Assembly: GCA_964035575.1 (NCBI GenBank)
Contig: OZ037858.1
Coordinates: 1,054,001-1,118,000, forward strand
Origin: Rhynchopus sp. YZ270_cl-10
Lineage: Eukaryota > Euglenozoa > Diplonemea > Diplonemida > Diplonemidae
Direction: 5' to 3'
DNA: 64,000 nt
The notes beneath the pieces were generated by a model. That model saw only the letters and a program-made list of their open reading frames with translations, did no database searches and had not been told where the DNA came from. Shown here in pieces: positions 29,610-40,495 of this stretch. Position numbers and translations under genes: made by a program. The stretch's first letter is position 1; the number at the start of each line of letters is the position of its first letter.

Positions 29610-29891
29610 TTTTTCTTCTTGCACCCAGGCAGGAGAGGGGGGGGTGCTCACTAATTATAGCAAATTTATTCATCATGGTTTTGATCAAAATATGTAACTG
29701 TGCTAGATAAGTGTGGTCATGTCATCATCCCTTAGCATGGTACTCTATATTCGCAAGCCAAAAGGGTCTTGTATTGGAATGCCCAAAAAATGGTGTAAAA
29801 ATCCTTTTCTCAGCTCCCTTTTTCTTGTTCCTGCCTGCCAGAAAACGTCCTTTAATCAAAGGAAAGCCAGGGAAAGAAGAAAAAAAAAACG

Positions 29892-29940
29892 TAGTGGAGC
29901 ACACTCTAGGGTGGCTACACTAATACAACCAAGTTTTCAA
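29892..29940 (+). repeat. hpA module
   Basis: Identical in its core to the copies at 35282 and 36291: TAGTGGAGCACACTCTAGG and GTGGCTACACTAATACAACC, then poly(A). Confidence 0.9.
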
Positions 29941-30151
29941 AAAAAACAAAATCAAATCGAAAGCACGTTGTGTTCCCTCCTCTTAACTTACAAAGTTACT
30001 GCAGTGAAATGCAATGCAACAAACAGAGTAGCAAAAACAAAAAAACAAACTTTCAAACCTCCCGTCTGTGGGCAGTCTCCAAATGGTCAAAAAAAAACTG
30101 TTCACCTGGGGATGTGGAGAGCAATTGTCAAGGTACTGCCTAAGGTTGCCC

Positions 30152-30178
<27 letters not shown>
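30152..30178 (+). repeat. (CT)n microsatellite
   Basis: About thirteen CT dinucleotides. Confidence 0.9.
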
Positions 30179-30182
<4 letters not shown>

Positions 30183-31604
30183 ATCTGTTTTTTTTTTAAA
30201 TCTCCGTAACGCCACCTTCCACCGCAGTTCAAAAAAAAAAAAAAAAAATGCGTAAAGAAAAACGCAACCATTTCTCGTTTCTTTTACGAAAATTACCATA
30301 AGCCTGCGTGACTTCCATTCAAACGAATTCAGAAAAAAAAATGTTTCTTTTGGGCTCCAAAAAAAACACATTTTTTTATTTCTGCCGAAAAACCTGAAAT
30401 GGGGGAAGACGCGCAAGGTGGTAAACAGCGAGCTCTCTTTTTTTTTGAAAAAAAGAAATATTTTTTTTGGCCCTCCTCCTTCCCACACCTCTCTGCTGGT
30501 AATATTTTTTGCCCCATTCTCTCTTTTTGTACCAAAAAAAACAAAAAAAATTCTATCGATACACCAGAATTGCGTTTTCTTTTTTTGTTTCGGTAGTTTG
30601 GGTACATTTAGTGCACCCTATTATACCTTCTATTCACTAGAATAGTTCGTATATGAAACAATTGTTTCGTAACGTAAATTCGTTCTTCCCTCTCCTCCAC
30701 TCTCCTCTCTCTCTTTTCTTTTGAAGGGGGCACGCTTCAGCCTGTCGGCAATTTCCTGATCACGACTCCTTGGATTTACAGAGTAAAAGCCTTTTTTGGC
30801 AGACTCAGTATAATCACAGGGATGTGTGCTCTCTGTCTCAAAGGCTGTTGCCCTTTTTTCAAATCGTTCTACAACACGTTTAAGTTTATTTATCTTTGTT
30901 TTATCTGCTTTTTGAATACTGTGTTTGCTACGACTATAGCCTCATCTTAGCAGTGTTCTTATCCACGAAAAAGACATAGGAGGTTCACACTCAAAAAAAG
31001 CAAAAATATGAAAGAAAGAAAAAACAATCCCTTAGGGTTCCACTGGATTTATATAGGGGGTTGATGGAGGGGTGGACACGAACCATCGACAGGACGCTTC
31101 TACAGTACGTTGTTCCGAGCGAACTTCCTTACAGCATTAGACGCCCAAAAAATTTTTTTTGGCCGAACTCATGTTGAATTGCAAATCGCTCGTACAATCT
31201 GGGAAGGGGGGTGAAAAGACCCACGGGAAGGTGTGGGACCCAGGAATAGTGCTGGTGAGAAAATGAGTTTTTTTCTTCTTTCTCTTCGTTGGTTCTCCCT
31301 TCGTTTTGTATTTATTTATGTTTAACCCAGGCCCTCCTCCCATCCCGTCAAGGAAGATCTCCCGATAGTAAATATCTTTTTCGGAAGACTGCAATTTTTT
31401 ATGTTTTACGTACAAAATTCTTCAGATGATTCATTCACAGTTAGGGTATTTCAACCCCTAAAAAAGAACTCTCGTTTCTCCAGAAAACGAAGAGGATTTC
31501 TCTCGCACTCCCCCTTATCCCAATTATGTGAGTGATACAGCAAAAAAAGGGGGAGGTGGTGAAGAAACCACGAAAAGGTGTATTAAAAAGAGAGAGAAAA
31601 AAAC

Positions 31605-31669
31605 AGTGGAGATTGCACCAACTGTGGCAACATAATCGAGGCAACTACACTACTCCAACGATTTATCAA
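31605..31669 (+). repeat. hpE module
   Basis: AGTGGAGATTGCACCAACTG, TGGCAACATAATCGAGGC, AACTACACTACTCCAACG, ATTTATCA then A-rich tail. One extra C in the loop compared with 47125. Confidence 0.9.
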
Positions 31670-31724
31670 AAAAAAAAGAAGAAGCAAAAAAAGTGCGCCA
31701 GGCAATAGAGAACAGCGCCAATAC

Positions 31725-32283
31725 CAGGGGACATTAGTATGCCGGTGTGCCGGTGTGGCCACACCGGCTAAGCCGGTGTGGGATTTTGAGAAGAAAAAAA
31801 AAAAAAAGAAAAAGGCAGATTTTTGAATTTTTTTCTGAATTTTATCTCCTCATACAAGGCTACAACCACATCTGTAGCGGTTTCTTATGTGCATGTGACC
31901 CCACCACAAAGACCAATCGGTCCGTTCAATCAAAAGAAATAGATGTTTGCAACTCTCATAAAAAAGTAGCGTACCGTGCGCCTGCGGCGCAGCTAAAAAT
32001 GACGAGCGGTAGCCCACAGCTCTACCCTAGGCCATAGTCACAGCTACCTTTACCATAGTTTGGCTATAAAAGCGTGCGATTTTATGTCACAATTTTTGAA
32101 ATGTTGCGTACCGTGGCTTCGCCAGAAAAGTTTTGATGCCATATGGTTAGACAAGGGCGCGGAGGGGAAAGAGTTGTGGAGGTCTCTGCCAAAAATGCGT
32201 GGGGAAAAAAAAATTGCCTCACACCGGCTTTTTTGGCTCACACCGGCTTTTTTTTCAAAATCTCAAACTACCAATGTCCCCTG
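31725..32283. mobile_element. hAT-like non-autonomous element, 559 bp
   Basis: Flanked by perfect 8-bp duplications GCCAATAC (31717-31724, 32284-32291). Ends CAGGGGACATTAGTA and, inverted, CAGGGGACATTGGTA fit the hAT YARNG terminus. Subterminal CCGGTGTG repeats occur on both sides. The interior carries cargo module G (31966-32127). No transposase reading frame; it would need one supplied elsewhere. The clean duplication and near-identical ends suggest a recent insertion. Confidence 0.88.
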
Positions 32284-33070
32284 GCCAATACCAAGTAAAA
32301 AAAAAAAGAAAATAAAAGAAAAAAAGACGGTCGTTCTGAGGTGTTCAAATCCAGTAGTTTTGAATTCCTCTGATTTCAGATTTTTTCCTCCCCCTTTGTG
32401 TAAGGAAAACTGAACTCCCCTTTTTGCTCTCTCTTTTTCTTTTCTTTTTTTTTTTTGACGCATGGTGCCGGGCTTTTTTCAGCTTTTTGTCTGGCGAGTG
32501 TTCACAAAAAGAAATACCCCTCCTTTTTTTTTTGCGCATCAAAATAAGAAGGAGCTACGTTACTTTCCAATTCTCACTCCCCAAATTATTTCCCCCCCTC
32601 CTTTTTAACACCTACTTTTTTAACACCCCCAAATAATAGTTCAGCAAGAACGGAGGAAAACCTAAATCAACCAACAACAGCGGGATCTAGCCGTTAGGCT
32701 GCTTTACTTACGTCACCATTTTCGGTGTCCCCGTTGGCGTGCATTTTAATTCAAAAATTGTTTAGCATTTTATTCAAATTTGCATTTTAAACAAACAAAA
32801 AAAAAATCACAACGAACACCCTCAATACTCCTTGAAACCCCTTCAAAACAATTCCCTCCTACTTTTACTCCTTAAAATGGCAATCATCAAAGAACGAAAG
32901 TCCTAAACGAAAACCCCCAAAAAAAAGAGAACGTGCAGGTCGCAATACTGCGAAGTGTCTACACGTCATCAATTTTTGCAAAAAGAAAAGAAAAAAAGGA
33001 CATAGTTTTAAACGTGTTCAAGAAATGTCGTCCCGTACCCACTATGAACGTGATCGGTGACACAAAAAAG

Positions 33071-33121
33071 CACAGACCCTAGTCTCACTAAGGTGGGTAC
33101 TTAGGTGATTGTCAATTCAAC
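33071..33121 (+). repeat. hpQ module
   Basis: CACAGACCCTAGTCTCACTA, AGGTGGGTACTTAGGTGATT, GTCAATTC. TCGA of the usual GTCGATAC has changed to TCAA. Confidence 0.6.
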
Positions 33122-33778
33122 AAAAAAAAAAAGTCAAAAAAAGGGTGGGGAGGGCAAAGCAGAGAAATGGTGTACAATACAGAATCGAGTGCCCGGAGCC
33201 TCGCCAAAAAATGTTTCGTTGTGTTACGCCAGGCCTCGTGCCCTACTCCCCTTTTTTATTTTCTCTTTCTGGCTTTAATGTTATTTTCTTTTTCTGGATT
33301 TTGTTCGTTTTTTTCTTCTAAGCAAGCTGCTTAGACTCCAGCTTTTTTTCAACTTCGCTTTCTTTTTATCGAGATTGCGGTGTTAGAACAACCCCCTTTT
33401 CGTCTCAGGGTATTCCCTATGTGAGAACTTCACTCCCCTCTCCCCAAAGATACGTGGTTTTTTGCCCCCTTCGGGGATCAACCCAATTCTGAATTCTGTT
33501 TTTCTGTTATACAATTATATTTTTTTTTTTTAATCGATTTTTTTCCCTTGGCTTTTCTCAACTCTGAAAGAGGGATGTAAGGAACTATGCTTCCCTATGG
33601 TTCTTCTTTCATGCACTTTCCCCTCCTTATATTCAACTTCGCTTTTTTCCAAAACTATGTACCCCTATATGCTCTCTTCCCCCCTAAAACAAAAATCATG
33701 CATTTTCAACAAAAAATTGGTAGGAGAAGGTGTGCTGAAATAAATCCAATCAGAAATTAGCAAAAAAAAAAAAAAAAA

Positions 33779-33824
33779 GTGGAGTTCATCCTCGGGTGTC
33801 TACACTAATACAACCAAGTTTTCA
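33779..33824 (+). repeat. hpA module
   Basis: GTGGAGTTCATCCTCGGGTG, TCTACACTAATACAACC, AAGTTTTCA between poly(A) runs. Confidence 0.9.
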
Positions 33825-34390
33825 AAAAAAAAAAAAAAAAAAATGGATTTTATCTTGTAGAGGGTATTTTGTGTCTTTGTGCGACCGATCTTTCAAGTTT
33901 AATTTTAATTTATTTCCTTTCCAAATATGTAACAAAGTGCAAAATATTCTACAAAAAAAATTTTTTTTTGGGAGAAGTGTTTTTGTCTGAGAGTGTTGCC
34001 TGTAGTGTTGCTGGCGAGGCTATACACCTTTCAATGATTTTCTCTCTCTCGGCAGTTCCCCCCCTTTTTTTGAGGGGTCAGTGCGCGCCCCCTCCCCCAT
34101 CACGCCCTTTTATTCATATTCAACTTCCTTTTTTTCCTTTGGGTACCCTATCACTATACCTTCTATTCAGTAGAATCGAGAGTATACGACCTAATTTCTT
34201 TTCATTTTTTTTTCTATTGTTAACCCTCACTTCAGCGGCAATGACTCGCGATTTTCTTCTTTTTCCTCTTTTTTTTGAAAAGGAAAGACGCAGATTTATT
34301 TTGTTTTTCACCCGCTCTGATAAAATTCACTACAAGTGGGTGGACAAAAAAAATTGCATGGAGTAATTCTAGCATCACATAGACGCATGT

Positions 34391-34440
34391 AGAAAAGTGA
34401 AGCGCATCTTCGGATGCCAACGCTGTTATACTAGCGATGC
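34391..34440 (+). repeat. Degenerate hpA-like module
   Basis: AAAAGTGAAGCGCATCTTCG, GATGCCAACGCTGTTATACT. Stem GCATC..GATGC is kept although little primary sequence remains. Confidence 0.4.
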
Positions 34441-34788
34441 ACAGGTTTACCACCCTTTTTTAATGTTTTTTTTTATTTTTAAAAATACGCCTTTACCGGG
34501 CTTTGCGTGTTACCAGCTCAAGCTGGCTGCAGTTATTCTTTGTTTCTTTTTGTAAAATTATCACAGCTCCCCGGCTGTGGCTTTCACTTTTGTCAGTATA
34601 TTTTTTTTGGAATCTTTATTTTTTTTTTTTTGAGCAAGCAATTCTTGATTTTTTTTAAAAAAAATGTAATTACACACCCCAGGCGAGTTATACATTTTTT
34701 TTGTATGTCCTCCTGCATTTAAGTATCCACTGTGCTTGAGAGGCACTTAGAAGTTTTCTTTTAATCTCTTTTCATTTTTTTAAATGAA

Positions 34789-34834
34789 GTGCCTGCGTCC
34801 GCCAACGGTGAGGCGTTCGCACTTTCAACTTCTC
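34789..34834 (+). repeat. hpD module
   Basis: GTGCCTGCGTCCGCCAACGG, TGAGGCGTTCGCAC, TTTCAACTTCTC then T run; preceded about 55 bp upstream by a degenerate hpB-like GTGCTTGAGAGGCAC hairpin. Confidence 0.85.
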
Positions 34835-35224
34835 TTTTTTAAATAATATTTTGTATTTTGTACGTATTTGTTGTTTTTTTCATTGGTTACATTTGGTTGC
34901 AGTAGTGTGTGCTCCTTCAACTCACTCTGCATCAGACGTCATTACACTTGAAAGATGTGGTATGCATCTCATCCAACTTTCAGTTGTTTGTTTTTATCAT
35001 ATTGTGCCCGCCTAGAGATTACTTTTATCACACAAAAAACATTTCTTCTTTCTCATTTTTTTTTTAAAAGTTTCCGGTAAATTTATCAACAACACCTCCT
35101 GTAAAAGGTTCTATTCATTTTTGCACATTGTGTTCTCCTTCAGGAAGTCTGATGGGAAGCAGGTAAAGGATTCGGAGTCAGGTGCTTTTATAAAAAAGAT
35201 TACAGAGGCTTAGGACGACATTGA

Positions 35225-35275
35225 GTACAGAATCTATGCCACCTACTCAGGGTGGTTTTAGATGATTGTCGACAC
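35225..35275 (+). repeat. hpQ module
   Basis: GTACAGAATCTATG, CCACCTACTCAGGGTGG hairpin, ATGATTGTCGACAC; immediately precedes hpA. Confidence 0.75.
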
Positions 35276-35281
35276 AAAAAA

Positions 35282-35330
35282 TAGTGGAGCACACTCTAGG
35301 GTGGCTACACTAATACAACCAAGTTTTCAA
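35282..35330 (+). repeat. hpA module
   Basis: Core as at 29892, here forming a direct hpQ-hpA pair. Confidence 0.9.
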
Positions 35331-35476
35331 AAAAAAAAAACACTCTATGTTCTCGTCCCCTGGTATTATCCGCTTGTCAGGGGAAGGTGAGATACGCAGT
35401 CCTTCCTGAGGCATCCTTTACCAAAACAGATTATTTTGTTAAGGCCGAACCTTATACCTGTCTAGTGCGTGAGTTA

Positions 35477-35792
35477 TTTCCTCCTCCTCCCTCCCCTCCT
35501 CCCCCCTCCCCTCCCCCCTCTCCTCCCCTCCTCCCCCCTCTCCTCCCCTCCTCCCCCCTCTCCTCTCCCCTCTCCCCTCCTCCCCCCTCCCCTCCCCCCT
35601 CTCCTCCCTCCCCCCTCTCTTCCTCCCCCCTCTCCTCCTCCCCCCCTCTCCTCCCCCCTCTCCTCCCCCCTCCCCTCCTCCCCCCTCTCCTCTCCCCTCT
35701 CCCCTCCCCCCTCTCCTCCCTCCCCCCTCTCCTCCTCCTCCCCTCTCCTCCCCCCTCTCCTCTCCCCTCCTCCCCCCTCTCCTCTCCCCTCC
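35477..35792 (+). repeat. 316-nt pure pyrimidine tract
   Basis: Only C and T, mostly in CTCCTCCCC and CCCCCCTCTCC units, with no purine interruption. The right edge runs straight into GACATTTGCAC and TTTCAATTTCTC, the 3' half of hpD, and GTGCGTGAG lies just upstream, so the tract appears to have grown inside an hpD hairpin. Confidence 0.9.
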
Positions 35793-36047
35793 GACATTTG
35801 CACTTTCAATTTCTCTAAAAAAAAGGACGCGGTGTACACGAAGAAAGGACCTATCTTTCAAAGGATTTATGTAATTTTCAATTGTGACCGATTTTTTTTT
35901 TTGTGCGGTTCCTTTCCCCTCTTTTCTTCTAGGGGGGTAGCGTCATTGAATATGTGACGCCCAATACATTATAACAACCTTTTCAACAAATTTAAAACCC
36001 CTGAATTGTAAACTGTCAAGTGGTACAAAAAAAAGGCTTTGTCAAAC

Positions 36048-36093
36048 CTTAGTCCCATGAGAGGGTGGGTTCTTCGAATGTTTGTCGATACAA
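36048..36093 (+). repeat. hpQ module
   Basis: CCTTAGTCCCATGAGAGGGT, GGGTTCTTCGAATG, TTTGTCGATACAAC. Confidence 0.55.
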
Positions 36094-36290
36094 CAGAAAA
36101 AAAAGGCTGCTTACACAGTGTTGAGTTCATTGCAGGGTGTTGGCACTCTTATCCATTTCGATGTTACCCCCTCGAAATATGCAGGGGTCTTTCCCCCTTA
36201 CAGCGAACACTGAAGTTTTTCGAAGATGCCAGGAAGACATCTGGTCAAAGAAGTCGCTTCTTTCGGCCATTAATTAATCAACGTTTCGTA

Positions 36291-36339
36291 TAGTGGAGCA
36301 CACTCTAGGGTGGCTACACTAATACAACCAAGTTTTCAA
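36291..36339 (+). repeat. hpA module
   Basis: Core as at 29892; preceded by GTTTCGTA, as is the copy at 38224. Confidence 0.9.
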
Positions 36340-36449
36340 AAAAACAGAGGGAAAAAAAAGCGTGGGGTGAAGTGACCTTCAACGTTCGTCAGCTGTCCAA
36401 TTAAGACGGCCGCAAACATACTGCGTTGGAAATCATTTTTGCCCTTTAA

Positions 36450-36482
36450 GGTGACTAAGCACAAAAGAAGCTTAGTATCATG
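36450..36482 (+). repeat. hpB module
   Basis: CTAAGC, ACAAAAGAA loop, GCTTAG. About 25 bp on, a worn hpD half (GATAGTTGCAC, TTTATAACTTCTCG) follows. Confidence 0.75.
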
Positions 36483-36768
36483 TTATAAAGCTTTTGTTTT
36501 TCTCTTTTGGTAAAGCGAGATAGTTGCACTTTATAACTTCTCGAAGAACTTCACATTGCATTGATTTAAATGTGCTGCCCAAGCCAACTTACAAAATTTT
36601 CATCTATATTTTTCTTAGCGGAAGAACATTTACTTCAATGCCCTAGGGGATGATACTGTCCAAACTTTACTACATTGGTACCTTTCGTGTGTATCTCTTA
36701 TTATTATTTTTTTTATAACGCATGGACATGAAATAACTTATGACTGATTGGATTAAAAGAATTCTTTA

Positions 36769-36798
36769 GATGACTAAGCTAAAAAGGCTTCGCATCTT
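36769..36798 (+). repeat. hpB module, degenerate
   Basis: GATGACTAAGC, TAAAAAG loop, GCTTCGCATC, followed by CACAACTTCC. Confidence 0.55.
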
Positions 36799-37159
36799 CG
36801 CACAACTTCCCCCTTTTTTTTTGTAGACCACCTTCTTCTCATTATAGTCTGTTCATTCTAGGATGGACGTACAAAAAGAAAACGTTATTTTTTTGATAGA
36901 TACATTTGCAGGTAGTGGTCTTTTTTCTGGAAGCGTCTTCATTACTTTCTACTTTTTTTATTTTTCTCTTTGGTTGAAGACGTGAAAAGGTTCCCTTGAG
37001 ATTCTTTTTTTTCTCAAAAAAAAAAATACTATAAAAAACACAAACACAGACGGTCAGAGCTTGATTGCAACATTTTTTTTCAAGCCCCGCTTTCAGGTGA
37101 TTATCCAAGGAGATGCTAAGGTTCGCCTTATCAACATTTTTTTTCTCTTTTTTTTTGCA

Positions 37160-37212
37160 GTGCCTTTTTTTTGCGTCTGCTGATTGAACGGCGAGGCGTT
37201 TGCACTTCCAAC
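37160..37212 (+). repeat. hpD module
   Basis: Follows TTTTTTGCAG. GCGTCTGCTGATTGAACGG, CGAGGCGTTTGCAC, TTCCAACC. A T run separates GTGCC from GCGTC. Confidence 0.75.
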
Positions 37213-37455
37213 CCTTTTTTTTTTTCTTCTTTTTCTTCTTTTTTGGTTGCCTTCCCTATTCCTTCCCTATCCCAGGCAACGTCGCTCTTCCATTCTTGCC
37301 TATAACCTAACTTCAATTACATTGGGAACACAAAAAAAAAATTATACCTCCCCGCAAAAAAAAAAAAAAAAAAAAAACTACATATTTTCCCTTGCCTACG
37401 TCTCTTCGAGGCGTATCATTCACTGTCACCTTATGATTATTACTTTTTTTTTTTT

Positions 37456-37505
37456 GTGTCCGCCGATGAACGGTGAGGCGTTTGCACTTTTTTTAAAACT
37501 TCTTT
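37456..37505 (+). repeat. hpD module
   Basis: GTGTCCGCCGATGAACGG, TGAGGCGTTTGCAC, then T-rich AAAACTTC. A further perfect hairpin, GAATGTG..CACATTC, lies just downstream (37518-37552). Confidence 0.8.
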
Positions 37506-37669
37506 TTTTTTTGTGAGAATGTGTGTCGCCTGAAAGGCCCTCACATTCTTGATTTTATTTTTTTCCAAACCGCTCCATCCAGAACAGTACTTTATTATTT
37601 ATTGTCCTCCCTATGATTGTCCTCCCCCGTCCCTTCCCCATTTCTTTTCTTTTCTTTTCTTTTTTTTAA

Positions 37670-37703
37670 GGTGACAAAGCAAATGAGAGGCTTTGGGTCA
37701 TCT
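37670..37703 (+). repeat. hpB module with covarying stem
   Basis: CAAAGC, AAATGAGAG loop, GCTTTG: one stem pair has switched from T-A to A-T compared with CTAAGC..GCTTAG. Confidence 0.8.
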
Positions 37704-38150
37704 GGTGCAGTATATCTATAGATATCTACATAACCCTTTCACAAAACAAAAAAGAAGAAAAAAAGAAAAAGAAAAAAGAGGAAGATCACAACAAAACGAA
37801 AAAGAAAATTTAACCCTTCATTCCTTTCATTCAACACCTCTTATTTTGTGGTTATTTATCCACAGACGGAAAACCTATGAAAAAAAAGACACACGGGGGG
37901 GCAACAGAAAAGGGGTGAGGCTACTTGGCCCCGGCAACCCTAACAGGGTTGAGGGTGTGAAAGCCCACACCAAAAGTAAAAAGCCGCGACCCGGGAGGGG
38001 GTGTTTTTTTTTCAAAAGTTTGACCTTTGTTACACTTTGCATTTTTACCAACTCATTTTTTTTTCTTTTTTTGTGGATCCTGTGAAGAAAAAAATCGTGG
38101 CTACTATTCTATTGATAGTAGTCTATAATTAAACTAAAAAGTTTAGGGAC

Positions 38151-38197
38151 AGTGGAGCTTGCACAGGTGGCAACTACACTATTCCAACAATTTTTCA
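38151..38197 (+). repeat. hpE module, short form
   Basis: AGTGGAGCTTGCACAGG, TGGCAACTACACTATTCC, AACAATTTTTCA. Lacks the second CAAC spacer of the long form; hpA follows 26 bp later. Confidence 0.85.
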
Positions 38198-38223
38198 AAA
38201 AAAAAAAAAATGTTTCGTTTCGT

Positions 38224-38271
38224 ATAGTGGAGCACACTCTAGGGTGGCTACACTAATACACCAAGTTTTCA
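38224..38271 (+). repeat. hpA module
   Basis: Core as at 29892 with one base missing (ATACACC for ATACAACC). Confidence 0.9.
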
Positions 38272-38893
38272 AAAAAAAAAAAGAACCGGTAGTTGTCGTG
38301 ACCTTCCAAAGGAAGCTTTGGATAATTCGTCATGTGGGTTATTGCTATTAGTACAGAATTATATTGTGTTGTTTTTCGATATGATTTCTAGTACCGAAGA
38401 ACGAAAAAAAATTAATAAAAAAAGAAGAAAAAAAATGGTAGGCGTGATTTGTTGTATTATCACGAGAAACAGATGTTCAAACGAAGACACCGCTGTTTTT
38501 CTTATTTTGTTTTTTTTTCTTATTTTGTCATTTATCATTGATGCATTGCATTATTTTTACCAGCTTTACTGTTTTTTAACATATTTCAGTTTTTTATTTT
38601 ATATTCTCAAAAATCAAGTACTTCCACAGGATGGAAATGGAAAAAGGTTACACAAAAATTAAGACAATTTATTATCGACATCGATTTTTTTTTCCCCCTT
38701 TCTTTGCAGCTTTTATTGCAGTCCCCTCTCTTCGCAGAGGCTGCAGTGCAAGCCTCCTTATGATTTATTGGATCAGGCTAGGGTTGGCTCCGTGTTCTTT
38801 ATGTCACACTCTTGGAAAAATGTGGTCAATACACCTGAATCCCATTTAGGTCCGGCATTTGCAAAACAAAAAAAAAAACCGTTTTGTCCTGGC

Positions 38894-40303
38894 CAGGGAT
38901 GTTGCTAAACCGCGTAGTGGAATTCCAAAATCCTTGAGAGGTCGTTTTTTTTACGGGAAATTTTACGTGGGGAAGTCGTTTTTTTTACGGGAAATTTTAC
39001 GCGGGAAATCCTTTTTTTTTCCGGGAAATTTTGAAGAGTCTTTTTTTTTTTACGGGAAAATTCTGTAGGGTTGACCCGGGAGGCTGTACCTTCAATTTTT
39101 TTTTTTGCCTGCGGCGCCATTTTTCATTTTTTGCTCCGCAAAAAGGGTTCGTTGAGTGACTGCTCTGTGGTGTAAATAGCTATATTTTTACACCGTACCC
39201 TAATTTTTTTCGCCTGCGGCGCCATTTTATATTATTTTTTTTTGCTTCGCAAAAAAAAATTCAGTTCCGTATGTTCCCGATGGTACTTGTCTTCTGAAGG
39301 AAAAGTACAAAGTGAACGTGGGGGCAGTTTGCGTAGTTGCAAACTTTGCTGCATGTTGTGACCCCACCATTTGACGGACGGAGCACGTCGAACCCAATAA
39401 GGAGTGAGAAAGAAGGATATGGCCAAAGAAAAAAGTAGCGTACCGTGCGCCTGCGGCGCAAGCTTGCATTACACCCTTCTTATGACATAGTTTGGCTGCG
39501 AAAAAAGTGCAATTTTAAGCGCAATTTTGAAATGTGGCGTACCGTGGCTTCGCCAGAACGCGGTTTTTTCGAAGTTTTCTTGGAAAATGGGGACACTCTC
39601 GCACGGGTTTTGTAGGCTGCACCGGTAGTGCACTCCCCGTCTTTGGTTGCTGTTGAACAAGGATTCTCTCTCCTGACTACATCTACGCAAAGAGACGCCA
39701 CCGCCTTTCTCACAGCACTATTGAGAAGCTGATGGTTCTTCATGAACAGGCACCGAGTTTAACAACGGAAAGATGGGGAATATTCTTGAACACGCTGTTG
39801 CCTTGTTTCTCAGCACAAGCGTAACAGGTTCAAGAGAAAACGGAGGTGTTCCTGCTGATGGCGGAGGAGTTGGAAGACTTCGCTCCCCGTATTTGCTTTC
39901 GGAATTGAGCTTCTGAGGACCTTTTTCGCGCGCAGCGCGAATTTTTTTTTCTCCAAAACTGGTGCTTTCGGAAGTCGGTCAACGACCTGTCAATATCAGG
40001 GGGTGTGTGTATAGAGTCCCTGTGTCAGCGACCTGTCAGCGACCTGTCAATATCGACCCCTCCCGGAGCACCAAAAACGAAAGAAATTGGACGTGGGGTT
40101 CTCAAAATTTTCGGGGAAAACGGCATATTTAGCGATAAGTGTGTTCGAAACGTATCATGTGGGCAAAAAAATTATGATTTTCACCACCAGACATGGGCCA
40201 GGGTCGAAAAATGTACCTTTTTCCCGTGTAAAAAAACCCGTAAAAAAACCCGAATTCCAAGCCCAAAAAGTGCGATTTTCGTAACTGTTTAGCGTCAGGT
40301 CTG
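38894..40303. mobile_element. hAT-like non-autonomous element, 1410 bp
   Basis: Perfect 8-bp duplications GTCCTGGC (38886-38893, 40304-40311). Ends CAGGGATGTTGCTAAAC and, inverted, CAGACCTGACGCTAAAC match at 12 of 17. The interior has four rough tandem units around TTTTACGGGAAATTTTACG (38942-39065), cargo module J (39081-39272) and cargo module G (39435-39557), and it hosts miniature element H. No transposase frame. The diverged right terminus suggests an older insertion than the 31725 element. Confidence 0.78.
39960..40073 (+). mobile_element. Miniature element H, copy 2 (5-bp TSD), nested
   Basis: Flanked by AAAAC on both sides (39955-39959, 40074-40078). Termini TGGTGCTTTCGG and CCGGAGCACCA. 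Longer than copy 1 through repeats of CGACCTGTCAATATC. It lies inside the 38894-40303 element, so it came later. Confidence 0.8.
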
Positions 40304-40340
40304 GTCCTGGCAAATGGTTTATTCTCGAAATTTTACAAGC

Positions 40341-40371
40341 ATTCCCACATACACACAACTCTCTCTTTGTT
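40341..40371 (+). repeat. 31-bp direct repeat, first copy
   Basis: ATTCCCACATACACACAACT continues identically for 31 bp at 40465-40495. Starts 37 bp after the right end of the 38894 element. Confidence 0.85.
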
Positions 40372-40464
40372 GGTCATGCTGCGAAAGTAAACAACAACAC
40401 AACAAAAAAAAGAACAAAATAACGTAACAAAAACAAAACAAAACAAAACAAAATTAACTTTCAA

Positions 40465-40495
40465 ATTCCCACATACACACAACTCTCTCTTTGTT
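40465..40495 (+). repeat. 31-bp direct repeat, second copy
   Basis: Exact copy of 40341-40371, separated by about 90 bp rich in AAC and AAAC. Confidence 0.85.

Noticed and set aside
35439-35957. Pro/Ser/Leu-rich and Gly/Glu/Arg-rich frames over 35.4-35.9 kb
   Set aside because: Translations of the pure pyrimidine tract.
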